Source of the DNA: Patescibacteria group bacterium
GTDB taxonomy: Bacteria; Patescibacteriota; Patescibacteriia; 2-12-FULL-60-25
Direction: 5' to 3'
Length of the DNA stretch: 9,656 bases
Assembly (NCBI GenBank): GCA_018824765.1
Contig: JAHJFW010000036.1
Coordinates: forward strand, 1-9,656
Part shown: positions 1 to 6,029 of the stretch, one piece after another
How positions within the stretch are numbered: position 1 is the stretch's first letter
How the letters are laid out: each line of letters starts with the position of its first letter
Notes under the pieces: model-generated
Seen by the model: only the letters and a program-made list of their open reading frames with translations
What the model was told of the DNA's origin: nothing
Database searches by the model: none
Position numbers and translations under genes: made by a program

Positions 1-7
1 GGTTGTT

Positions 8-57
8 AAATGCCGTTACACAATTTGAACGATCGTTCAAATTGTGTAACGGCATTT
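8..57. repeat. Perfect 50-bp palindrome with no spacer, downstream of thrS
   Basis: Every base from 8 to 57 pairs with its partner about a centre between 32 and 33, where the core reads GAACGATCGTTC. The arms are 25 bp and there is no loop. On the plus strand the right arm runs into a T-run (GGCATTTTTA), so it could terminate a plus-strand transcript entering from the left. On the minus strand, thrS sense, no T-run follows, so it is a poor intrinsic terminator for thrS, whose stop lies about 165 nt upstream. It could equally be a hairpin-forming or protein-binding site. The structure is certain; the role is not. Confidence 0.9.
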
Positions 58-89
58 TTAAATCGTTGATTATTTTTTATTTTCCACCG

Positions 90-214
90 TTCGTCATTCG
101 GATTTCGGATTTCGTCATTCCCAATCCGTCATTGAAAATTGAAAATTGTAAATTGAAAATTTTTCCCCCATTCGTCATTCGTCATTCGGATTTCGGATTT
201 CGTCATTCCCAATC
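90..214. repeat. Heptad-periodic low-complexity repeat with a 37-bp exact direct duplication
   Basis: A 37-bp segment at 90-126 is repeated exactly at 178-214. The DNA is built from 7-nt units. From 90 to 159 ten units follow in one register: TTCGTCA, TTCGGAT, TTCGGAT, TTCGTCA, TTCCCAA, TCCGTCA, then TTGAAAA, TTGAAAA, TTGTAAA, TTGAAAA. A second run starts at 171 with TTCGTCA twice and then repeats the same series. The region is non-coding and lies just downstream of the thrS stop. Slippage or unit-wise duplication is the simplest origin. Heptanucleotide tandem repeats are known elsewhere, for example the STRR families of filamentous cyanobacteria, but this unit is not recognised. Confidence 0.85.
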
Positions 215-220
215 AACCTA

Positions 221-1993
221 CTACTTCCTGTTCTTAATTTCCTCTAAAAGCTTTTTAATCAAGTCATTTTTAGCGATGCTCTGCTGGTCTTCTTGCCCGT
301 AACGCCGGACAGTCAGTACATCACCGTCCGCTTCTTTATCTCCTACAACAAGCATTACCGGCACTTTATCCTTTTCGGCATTCCTGACTTTCTTGCCCAC
401 TGACTCCTTCGACGCATCGCATTCCGCGCGCAAACCGTGACTATGAAGTTCACTCGCTAATGAAGCGGCGAATTCCTCGTGCCGCTCTGCCACAGGTAAA
501 ACGCGCACTTGCTCCGGAGACAGCCAAAGCGGAAACGCGCCTGCATAGTGCTCGATCAGGATGGACAAAAAGCGCTCGATTGAACCGAGAATGGCGCGGT
601 GGATAACCACCGGCGTCTGCCGCGAGCCGTTCTCTTCCACATAAGACAATTCAAACCTCTGCGGCATTTGAAAATCAAGCTGAATCGTGGCGAGTTGCCA
701 TTTGCGTCCAATCACATCCTTGACACGGATATCAATTTTGGGCCCGTAAAACGCGCCCTCGCCTTCAATGACGCCGAATGGAAGGCCGCTCTCAGTAAGC
801 GCTTTTTGCAAATCGTCTTCAGCGCGATCCCACTGTGCGGCTTCGCCCATAAATTTTTCCGGCCTCGTGGACAAAACCGCTTCGGCGATCGTCAACTGGA
901 AAACCTCGTACACGGCACGCACGCGCTCCAACAGCGCCAACACCTCCGCCTGAACTTGAGACTGTCGCGCAAAAATGTGCGTATCATCCTGCGCAAAAGC
1001 ACGCGCACGGGCTAATCCCCCGAGCGTTCCGGATAATTCGTAACGGTGCAACATCGTGGTTTCAGCCAGACGGATCGGCAACTCGCGATATGAATGCAAA
1101 CCCATGTTGAATATCAGCATGTGCGCCGGACAGTTCATCGGCTTGACCGCCATTTCGCGCTCGTCCACGGTCATGGTAAACATATCGCCGCGATAATGCT
1201 CCCAATGGCCGGAAGTTTTCCATAATTCGCAATCAAAAATCTGCGGAGTCTGCACTTCCTGATAACCTTCCCCGTATGAAACTTCGTGCACGAATTTGAC
1301 CAGCTCATTCCGCACCGCCATTCCCTTAGGCAAAAAAAACGGGATGCCGGGAGCATAGGCATGAAAAGTGAAAAGCCCGAGCGCCTGCCCGAGGACGCGA
1401 TGGTCCCGTTTTTCCGCTTCTTCCATCATTTTTTGGTGCTCTTCCAATTCCGCCTGCGTGTCAAAACACCAGCCATAGATTCTTTGCATCTGCGGATTTT
1501 CCGCATTCCCGCGCCAATAAGCGCCCGCAACTTTAGTCAGTTTCCACGCGCCGATTTCAGAAGCGTGGCCAACGTGCGGACCGCGGCACAAATCCACAAA
1601 CTGTCCTGTGCGATAAATCGAAGCCACAGCCGGATTCTCCGTATCCAAATCCTGCGCATCTTCCAGAGACATCTTGGTTGTACCTTTAGTCTTAAGATCA
1701 TTCAGCAATTCCACTTTATACGATTGGCTGAGCGACTCGAAAAGCGCGATTGCTTCATCCAGCGACATTTCTTCATGCTTAAACTCTGGATTTTCCGCGA
1801 TTATCTTCCGCATTTCTTTTTCAATCGCCCCCAAATCCTCCGGCGTAACAGCGCGGCCGATATCCACATCATAATAAAATCCATACTCAACCGCAGGCCC
1901 GACGCCGAATTTCGCATTCGGAAACAAGCGTTGAATGGCCGCTGCCATCACGTGCGCCGCACTGTGACGGCGGGTTTCGATAGGAAAATCCAT
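221..1993 (-). CDS. thrS: Threonyl-tRNA synthetase lacking the TGS domain
   Basis: This class II synthetase charges tRNA-Thr with threonine in the cytoplasm. It is 590 residues long, against about 640 in E. coli, because it starts directly in the second N-terminal (editing) domain; the TGS domain is absent. The editing-site zinc ligands are visible as HSAAH (H10, H14) and CRGPH (C136, H140). The catalytic-core zinc ligands are C288 (KPMNCPAH), H339 (DDTHIF) and H465 (VVIHRAILGS). Motif 2 is the HRYELSG segment near 316-322. The anticodon-binding domain occupies about 490-590. No start codon that would restore a TGS domain is visible upstream, where heptad repeats and a terminator lie. The ATG at 1993 has no Shine-Dalgarno. 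The reading frame is intact and the identification is secure; only the exact start carries slight doubt. Confidence 0.97.
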   Translation of the reverse strand: MDFPIETRRHSAAHVMAAAIQRLFPNAKFGVGPAVEYGFYYDVDIGRAVTPEDLGAIEKEMRKIIAENPEFKHEEMSLDEAIALFESLSQSYKVELLNDLKTKGTTKMSLEDAQDLDTENPAVASIYRTGQFVDLCRGPHVGHASEIGAWKLTKVAGAYWRGNAENPQMQRIYGWCFDTQAELEEHQKMMEEAEKRDHRVLGQALGLFTFHAYAPGIPFFLPKGMAVRNELVKFVHEVSYGEGYQEVQTPQIFDCELWKTSGHWEHYRGDMFTMTVDEREMAVKPMNCPAHMLIFNMGLHSYRELPIRLAETTMLHRYELSGTLGGLARARAFAQDDTHIFARQSQVQAEVLALLERVRAVYEVFQLTIAEAVLSTRPEKFMGEAAQWDRAEDDLQKALTESGLPFGVIEGEGAFYGPKIDIRVKDVIGRKWQLATIQLDFQMPQRFELSYVEENGSRQTPVVIHRAILGSIERFLSILIEHYAGAFPLWLSPEQVRVLPVAERHEEFAASLASELHSHGLRAECDASKESVGKKVRNAEKDKVPVMLVVGDKEADGDVLTVRRYGQEDQQSIAKNDLIKKLLEEIKNRK

Positions 1994-1999
1994 ATTGAA

Positions 2000-2030
2000 A
2001 GTGAAGTAATGAGAAGTGAGTAGTGAGTAG
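2000..2030. repeat. Heptad repeat immediately upstream of the thrS start
   Basis: Plus-strand units are AGTGAAG, TAATGAG, AAGTGAG, TAGTGAG and a partial TAG, giving an imperfect 7-nt period. The array fills the position where a thrS ribosome binding site would lie (start codon at 1991-1993), so the thrS leader next to the start is repeat DNA with no AGGAG-like element. Confidence 0.7.
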
Positions 2031-2044
2031 TTTGACAGATAAGC

Positions 2045-2063
2045 AAAAAACCGCCAAGCGGCG
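2045..2063 (-). terminator. Short intrinsic terminator between the membrane-protein gene and thrS
   Basis: On the minus strand CGCC and GGCG pair around a GCTT loop, followed by G and six T (plus-strand A-run 2045-2050). An alternative pairing is CCGC/GCGG around TTG. The stem is only 4-5 bp but very GC-rich. Loop and flanking pairs match the terminator at 5969-5991. It lies 51 nt before the thrS start and about 160 nt after the stop of the gene ending at 2225. It may end that upstream transcript or act as a leader attenuator for thrS. Confidence 0.6.
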
Positions 2064-2097
2064 CGAGAAAAGGTAGATGGGTAACGAGCAGAGGAAA

Positions 2098-2118
2098 GGA
2101 ATCCGGAATCTGGGAATT
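2098..2118. repeat. Three-unit heptad repeat next to the second palindrome
   Basis: Units GGAATCC, GGAATCT and GGGAATT follow with a period of 7 nt; the last unit runs into the left arm of the palindrome that starts at 2114. It is short, so weak alone; it is listed because other repeats in this window have the same period. Confidence 0.5.
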
Positions 2119-2165
2119 TAACGACATTCGCTCATTCGTACGAATGAGCGAATGTCGTTAAATTC
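2114..2165. repeat. Perfect 52-bp palindrome with no spacer, upstream of thrS
   Basis: Bases 2114 to 2165 are fully self-complementary about a centre between 2139 and 2140, with core TTCGTACGAA. The arms are 26 bp and there is no loop. It lies 60 nt beyond the stop of the membrane-protein gene and about 120 nt before thrS. Neither side is followed by a clear T-run, so it is not a typical intrinsic terminator. Its sequence differs from the palindrome at 8-57, but length and lack of spacer are nearly the same. Confidence 0.9.
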
Positions 2166-2190
2166 AAACCTAATTCTTTTTTTATTTCAA

Positions 2191-2217
2191 CACTTGCACT
2201 TTGCGCTCAGCACTTTG
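2191..2217. repeat. CACTTTG heptad repeat beyond the membrane-protein gene
   Basis: Plus-strand units are CACTTG (one base short), CACTTTG, CGCTCAG and CACTTTG, ending 8 nt before the stop codon of the gene at 2225. It is non-coding and has the same 7-nt period as the other low-complexity stretches near thrS. Confidence 0.6.
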
Positions 2218-2224
2218 ATCCACC

Positions 2225-3433
2225 CTATTCAATCGTAAACTCAATTTTATCTTTCTGCCTCGGAATTTTCCGCGCCCAGCTTGGACGCAGGGTGATTTCT
2301 ACGTAATTCGCGCCTTCCACTGATTTCAGTCTGCTCTTTGCTTCCTCAATGCTCAAACCGGCGATTTTTTCCTTTGCCAAATCCGGGCTCTGGGCCGTGA
2401 GGCGCGAATATGCATCAGCCATCACTGTTAAACGCGCCTGCTCCAGCGTAATATCCACCTGCTCCAAGCGATAATTGACGCGTTGTGGATCAAAATCCAC
2501 CAGTTCCCTGCCTTCAGGCAGTTTTTCTTTTAACTTGCCGCTTACCAGCATATCCATATCTTTTTTCGGATAAAACACGGCTGTGACTTTCAATTTGACC
2601 TGCGCTAGAAAAGTGTCGCTTTGCTGTCCGGCTTTTACATTTGTTTTATTTTCAATGGTATTGACCACATACACGGCAGTCCAGCACTTTGAATCATCCG
2701 TGCAGTCATCAGCCAGTTTGTCGGCCGGGATCGAAGCCTCGGCCGCCAGCGTCCCCTTCGCCTGCTCCAACACCGCTTGCTCCAAGGTTTTCTGCGCCTC
2801 GGCAATATCCGCTTCAGTCACGATTTTTGCGGAGCCAGCTTTTGGCGTAAATGCAGTAATTGCTTCGGCTGTAATCAGGCTCTGCAAATCTATCCACAAA
2901 CCGGGGATTGTAAATTTTTCCCCTTCTTTTATCTCAAATTCCTTGCCGACCTTATCCGAATATGCGTCCACCTCGATCGACTGTCCAGATGGGACTGTGA
3001 CGGTCTGGTTGATCCTGAACAACTTTCCGTCTGACGTTAAAAGGCGCGTAGTTTTTATCAACACCTGCTCTTTCGAATAGTTATTTTTAATCCTGACCCT
3101 GCCTGTTGTAGTGCTTACCTGATTGCCGACCGCCTGTTCTTTGACCTTAAATTCCTGAATTTTCTCAAACGGCCCCTCGACAACTCGTCCTTGAAGCTGC
3201 CCGTCTTCCGGGCTTTTGGCAATTTCCACTATTGTATCGAGCTTAACCAGATCACGCTTTACCTGAATGCGCACAGTCGCCTTAACCGACGACATCCAAA
3301 TCGCAACCGCCACAATCACGACGGTCAAGCCTAAAAACGTCATTGCGATATTGCGATACAAACGCGGCGCAATAGGAGGTTGCGGGAAACCGCGGCTCTG
3401 CAAATCACTTCTACGTGGGTGGCGGACGCTCAT
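2225..3433 (-). CDS. Single-pass membrane protein with extracytoplasmic domain (baseplate J-like family of Patescibacteria)
   Basis: This 402-residue protein has a basic, proline-containing cytoplasmic tail (1-28), one hydrophobic segment (about 30-48, TFLGLTVVIVAVAIW) and a long C-terminal part predicted outside the membrane. The exported part is strand-rich. Segments such as KNNYSKEQVLIKTTRLL, SDGKLFRI and FTIPGLW (about 117-180) resemble conserved stretches of hypothetical proteins often named 'baseplate J-like' in Candidate Phyla Radiation genomes; this is recalled, not searched. A helical section (205-240) precedes two cysteines (C244, C250) that could form a disulfide outside the cell. 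Function is unknown; an envelope or surface role is inferred from topology only. The start at 3433 has no Shine-Dalgarno but is the only one that keeps the positively charged tail before the membrane segment. An extended -10 promoter lies 80 nt upstream. Confidence 0.85.
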   Translation of the reverse strand: MSVRHPRRSDLQSRGFPQPPIAPRLYRNIAMTFLGLTVVIVAVAIWMSSVKATVRIQVKRDLVKLDTIVEIAKSPEDGQLQGRVVEGPFEKIQEFKVKEQAVGNQVSTTTGRVRIKNNYSKEQVLIKTTRLLTSDGKLFRINQTVTVPSGQSIEVDAYSDKVGKEFEIKEGEKFTIPGLWIDLQSLITAEAITAFTPKAGSAKIVTEADIAEAQKTLEQAVLEQAKGTLAAEASIPADKLADDCTDDSKCWTAVYVVNTIENKTNVKAGQQSDTFLAQVKLKVTAVFYPKKDMDMLVSGKLKEKLPEGRELVDFDPQRVNYRLEQVDITLEQARLTVMADAYSRLTAQSPDLAKEKIAGLSIEEAKSRLKSVEGANYVEITLRPSWARKIPRQKDKIEFTIE

Positions 3434-3455
3434 AAATTTTTTTATATTTTATTAG

Positions 3456-3478
3456 CCTGTTTAGAAAAAATAAACAGG
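3456..3478. repeat. Stem-loop in the leader of the membrane-protein gene
   Basis: CCTGTTTA (3456-3463) and TAAACAGG (3471-3478) form an 8-bp stem with a 7-nt A-rich loop. It begins 22 nt upstream of the start codon at 3433. Read on the plus strand it is followed by TCTATTTTTTG, which has terminator shape, but no plus-strand gene is present. On the minus strand only AT-rich DNA without a T-run follows, so in the sense direction it would be a leader hairpin. Confidence 0.6.
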
Positions 3479-3510
3479 TCTATTTTTTGTAAAATTTAAA
3501 TTACCGCCTG

Positions 3511-3519
3511 ATTGTAGCA
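3511..3519 (-). promoter_or_regulatory. Extended -10 promoter for the membrane-protein gene
   Basis: The minus strand reads TGCTACAAT, an extended -10 (TGn plus TACAAT, one mismatch to TATAAT). No good -35 hexamer lies 16-18 nt upstream, as is common when the TG extension is present. The predicted start near 3504 gives a leader of about 70 nt containing the stem-loop at 3456-3478. The left arm of the inverted repeat at 3528-3582 overlaps the -35 position. Confidence 0.5.
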
Positions 3520-3527
3520 CATAAACA

Positions 3528-3582
3528 CGTGTAACGTATATCTTCTGGTTCGATTCCAGCGTTCAACGACACGCGTTACACG
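3528..3582. repeat. Inverted repeat CGTGTAACG / CGTTACACG after the GGDEF gene
   Basis: Nine-bp arms at 3528-3536 and 3574-3582 enclose 37 nt. Inside lies a small hairpin, CTGG TTCGATT CCAG, that looks like a tRNA T-arm. The arms share the octamer CGTTACAC with both arms of the palindrome at 8-57. The element ends 2 nt from the stop codon at 3585 and overlaps the -35 region of the downstream promoter, so a weak terminator or an operator are both possible. Confidence 0.5.
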
Positions 3583-3584
3583 AT

Positions 3585-5939
3585 TCACGACCTAATCCCC
3601 TCCCTCAAATTGACAATCGCTTTACGTTCTTCTTCGGCCGCGGCCAAGGCATTCTCCAAATTCGCGCGCGATTCCTTCTCTTTGATCAAACGCGACTGCA
3701 AATCAAAAATTTCATTCTCAAGTTCATTGATGCGGCTCTCAAAATATCTCAAACGCACCGCGTCTTCCAACTTTCTTTCAAAATGCAATTCAAAACGCCC
3801 CACCTGAATATTTTGCGCATCCAATTGCTGCAGAACAAACTCCAGCGACTCGCCTTTGATTTTTCCAAGCTCCACTTCGACATTGTCCGTCTTGTCCAAA
3901 CGGTCCGCCCATTCCGCCAATTTCAGCTTGCCGGCGGCACCGAAAATAGCCTTGTCAGAATATGCTTTCAGGGCTTCACTACTGCTGGTGCCGCGGCCCT
4001 GCTTTTCCTCGATGATGCGGTTGACGAACATCTGCAGGCGGTCAACGCTTTTTTGAATTTCCAATTCTTTATCCGCCAGCTTGAGCAAATAACCCGCCAC
4101 CTCGTTCATCGTTTCTCTTGCTCCGTCCTGTGCCAACGTAATTCCGGCCTGTTGCAATTCCGCCTTGAAAGACTCGACATCCATAACCGACATTGTGCCA
4201 AAATTGAAAGTTATTTTTTCAGGCTTATATGATTCTCTGGCGCCAGCGCCGGCTGGCACGCGTCCGGACGAATCCGTTCGTTCCCGCAAATTCCGCACTA
4301 TTTTTTGTGCCGTCGCATTGTCGCCGCCGATAATAGTAAACGCAAATTCATCGCCGCCGATGCGATAAGCCTCCACTTTAACACCCTCCCGGCTGAATTC
4401 AGCCGCCACCTTATCCAACAATTCAACGCCTTTTGCAATTGCCAAATCACCGGTGGTCGGTCCGCCTTCTTTGTCAAAATATTTTAAAAATGCCATGTCC
4501 AACGCAACGGCTGTCAACGGTTCTCCCCTCTCTAGGGCCGCTTCCATGGTTTCAAAAAAAACCGCGCGATCAAACAAGCCGGTGCGCAAATCGCGCTTAG
4601 CCTGTTCCAAATTTAAACTAACAGCCTGCAAGTCCAAACGCGCCTTTTCCAAGTCTTCGGCCGGTGCTTGCCCCTTCGCCTCTTTAAATTTTTCTTCCAG
4701 CCCAAATAAAAACACCCTGCCTCTTGTCGCTTCAGGAGCTGTAAATCCGGCCATGGAAACAGGCTCGCTTTCTCCTGTCAGCTCCCGTCCGAATTGCTCA
4801 TCTTTTTGCAAAAAATCCCGCGCCACCATGCGCGCCAAATCCAATTCGATTTTATGCCCAAGTGCCCGCCTGCCCTTCAAGCTTGCAAAAGCGCTCTCCA
4901 AAGCGCGCTCCGTAACAAAACGCTTCCACTCAACAGAGGGGTTGTCCGCCAAACCGCCTTTTTCCACGATCAAAGCTTTAAATCCATCGAAATCCAGCAA
5001 ATCGGTTTGCGGATCGATTTTAAACACATCGCCCAAAGATTTTTTTAAAAACCGATCATACAATTCCTTTGCCTCATTTTCAGTGCCTTCCTTTGCCTCA
5101 AGCAACTTCCTCGTTATGCGCCGCGTTCGCATCAAAACCTTGCCGACATCATTCAAGGTCTGCACTTTCTCCAGCATCGCTTCAATCAATGTTTTTTGAC
5201 TTGATCTGCCAACCGACTCAGGCTCCACCTCCAAATCGTTTAACAAATCAAGTCCTTCGGCTCTGGAAACGTAATTACATGTTAATTCAACCGGTTCTGC
5301 TCCGGGCTTAAGCTCTGAAATCTCAACCAACTCGCGGTTTATTCGTTGGTTTATCTCTTCTGCCAAAGATTCATCGACATCGCGCAAATTCACAGCAAAA
5401 TCATTGCCGGAATAACGGTAAATATCATAAGCCTCTGCCAAACGGCTCTCATCTTTATACTTCGGTTGCGACGACAAGACCTCCTGCACCGCCTCTTCAA
5501 TCCTTTTTTTCGCCAGACACAATCCATCATCCCCCAACTCATGGCCGCCGATTTTATTCAAGCGGTCGAGCTCGGCCATGTTGACCAACAGAAGAAATGA
5601 CTTTTTATCCGATTCGGTTGTCTCAAACAGCCCGTCCGCATCCCTTTCCCAAGGACGAGCGCGTAAATCATTGGCAACATCTTTCCACATCCGGTCGGTT
5701 TTCCATGCGTCAGTATTGTCGTGTTCACGCCAAAAAATCTCAAGCTTTTTTTCCGCTATTTCAAAACGTATCCGCGCTGTTTCTTTTTCATCCGGCCCTG
5801 CATTTGCTTTCACTTCCATTTCCGCTGCCGCCGCCTCTTTTTCTTTTTCCAAAGCCTGCCTACCTAAAAAAATCTTTCCAAATCTTTTGGAAGGTTGATC
5901 TTTTTCCAATGTATCTTCAGTGCCTGAAGCGGCGCGCAT
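3585..5939 (-). CDS. Cytoplasmic protein with two GGDEF-like domains and a C-terminal coiled coil
   Basis: This 784-residue protein has no signal peptide or membrane segment. Domain 2 (about 445-632) has the features of a diguanylate cyclase, the enzyme class that joins two GTP into cyclic di-GMP: DLRTGLFDR (450-458), metal Asp D481, D498 of the GD pair, GGDEF at 528-532, a strand near 576-585 and the ADKELEIQK helix (622-630). The guanine-contacting Asn is replaced by D489, and there is no RxxD inhibitory site before GGDEF. Domain 1 (about 100-280) is a degenerate copy: DGLFE (102-106), N120 in place of the metal Asp, N128, GHELGD (132-137) and SGNDF (177-181) in place of GGDEF. A helical region (285-440) links them, and residues 720-775 form a coiled coil. 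Cyclase activity is uncertain; a nucleotide sensor or scaffold is also possible. The ATG at 5939 lies just after a -10-like element and has no Shine-Dalgarno. Confidence 0.85.
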   Translation of the reverse strand: MRAASGTEDTLEKDQPSKRFGKIFLGRQALEKEKEAAAAEMEVKANAGPDEKETARIRFEIAEKKLEIFWREHDNTDAWKTDRMWKDVANDLRARPWERDADGLFETTESDKKSFLLLVNMAELDRLNKIGGHELGDDGLCLAKKRIEEAVQEVLSSQPKYKDESRLAEAYDIYRYSGNDFAVNLRDVDESLAEEINQRINRELVEISELKPGAEPVELTCNYVSRAEGLDLLNDLEVEPESVGRSSQKTLIEAMLEKVQTLNDVGKVLMRTRRITRKLLEAKEGTENEAKELYDRFLKKSLGDVFKIDPQTDLLDFDGFKALIVEKGGLADNPSVEWKRFVTERALESAFASLKGRRALGHKIELDLARMVARDFLQKDEQFGRELTGESEPVSMAGFTAPEATRGRVFLFGLEEKFKEAKGQAPAEDLEKARLDLQAVSLNLEQAKRDLRTGLFDRAVFFETMEAALERGEPLTAVALDMAFLKYFDKEGGPTTGDLAIAKGVELLDKVAAEFSREGVKVEAYRIGGDEFAFTIIGGDNATAQKIVRNLRERTDSSGRVPAGAGARESYKPEKITFNFGTMSVMDVESFKAELQQAGITLAQDGARETMNEVAGYLLKLADKELEIQKSVDRLQMFVNRIIEEKQGRGTSSSEALKAYSDKAIFGAAGKLKLAEWADRLDKTDNVEVELGKIKGESLEFVLQQLDAQNIQVGRFELHFERKLEDAVRLRYFESRINELENEIFDLQSRLIKEKESRANLENALAAAEEERKAIVNLREGIRS

Positions 5940-5945
5940 GCGGTA

Positions 5946-5954
5946 AGAATATCA
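5946..5954 (-). promoter_or_regulatory. Possible extended -10 giving a leaderless GGDEF mRNA
   Basis: The minus strand reads TGATATTCT: a TG extension plus TATTCT, 4 of 6 matches to the -10 consensus. Six bases separate it from the ATG at 5939, so transcription would start at or within a base of the start codon. This fits the lack of a Shine-Dalgarno. The -35 position falls in the T-run of the preceding terminator and has no consensus. The context TGTGnTAnnnT is shared with the promoter at 3511-3519. Confidence 0.35.
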
Positions 5955-5968
5955 CAAAAGCGGCGCAC

Positions 5969-5991
5969 AAAAAAATCCACCAAGCGGTGGA
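5969..5991 (-). terminator. Intrinsic terminator of the small gene at 6030-6299
   Basis: On the minus strand TCCACC and GGTGGA form a 6-bp stem around a GCTT loop, followed by seven T (plus-strand A-run 5969-5975). It lies about 40 nt after the stop at 6030 and 30 nt before the GGDEF gene, so it separates the two transcripts. Stem closure and loop (CC-GCTT-GG) are the same as in the terminator at 2045-2063. Confidence 0.8.
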
Positions 5992-6029
5992 ATCAATTGG
6001 GGGAGCTGCGGCTATTCGGGGGCGTTTTT

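Noticed and set aside
1286..2023. 245-codon open frame on the plus strand
   Set aside because: It is a shadow of thrS, whose minus-strand frame carries all ThrRS motifs; the plus-strand translation has no recognisable domain.
2114..2165. Palindrome as an intrinsic terminator of the membrane-protein gene
   Set aside because: No T-run follows the stem on either strand, and a proper terminator lies further along at 2045-2063.
1994..2224. T-box riboswitch upstream of thrS
   Set aside because: No conserved T-box sequence (GGTGGNACCGCG-like) or matching antiterminator is present in the leader; only a short terminator hairpin is seen.
2888..2896. CTATCCACA as a further DnaA box
   Set aside because: One mismatch to the consensus, isolated, and inside the coding region of the membrane protein.
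3543..3582. T-arm-like sequence GGTTCGATTCC suggesting a tRNA gene
   Set aside because: Only a 4-bp stem and T-loop match. The following acceptor-like bases (GTTCAAC) have no partner upstream, there is no anticodon or D-arm, and no CCA. At most a tRNA-like remnant.
4453..5199. 248-codon open frame on the plus strand
   Set aside because: It lies antisense to the GGDEF gene, its composition (Ser, Lys, Phe rich) mirrors the complementary codons, and it has no Shine-Dalgarno or motif.
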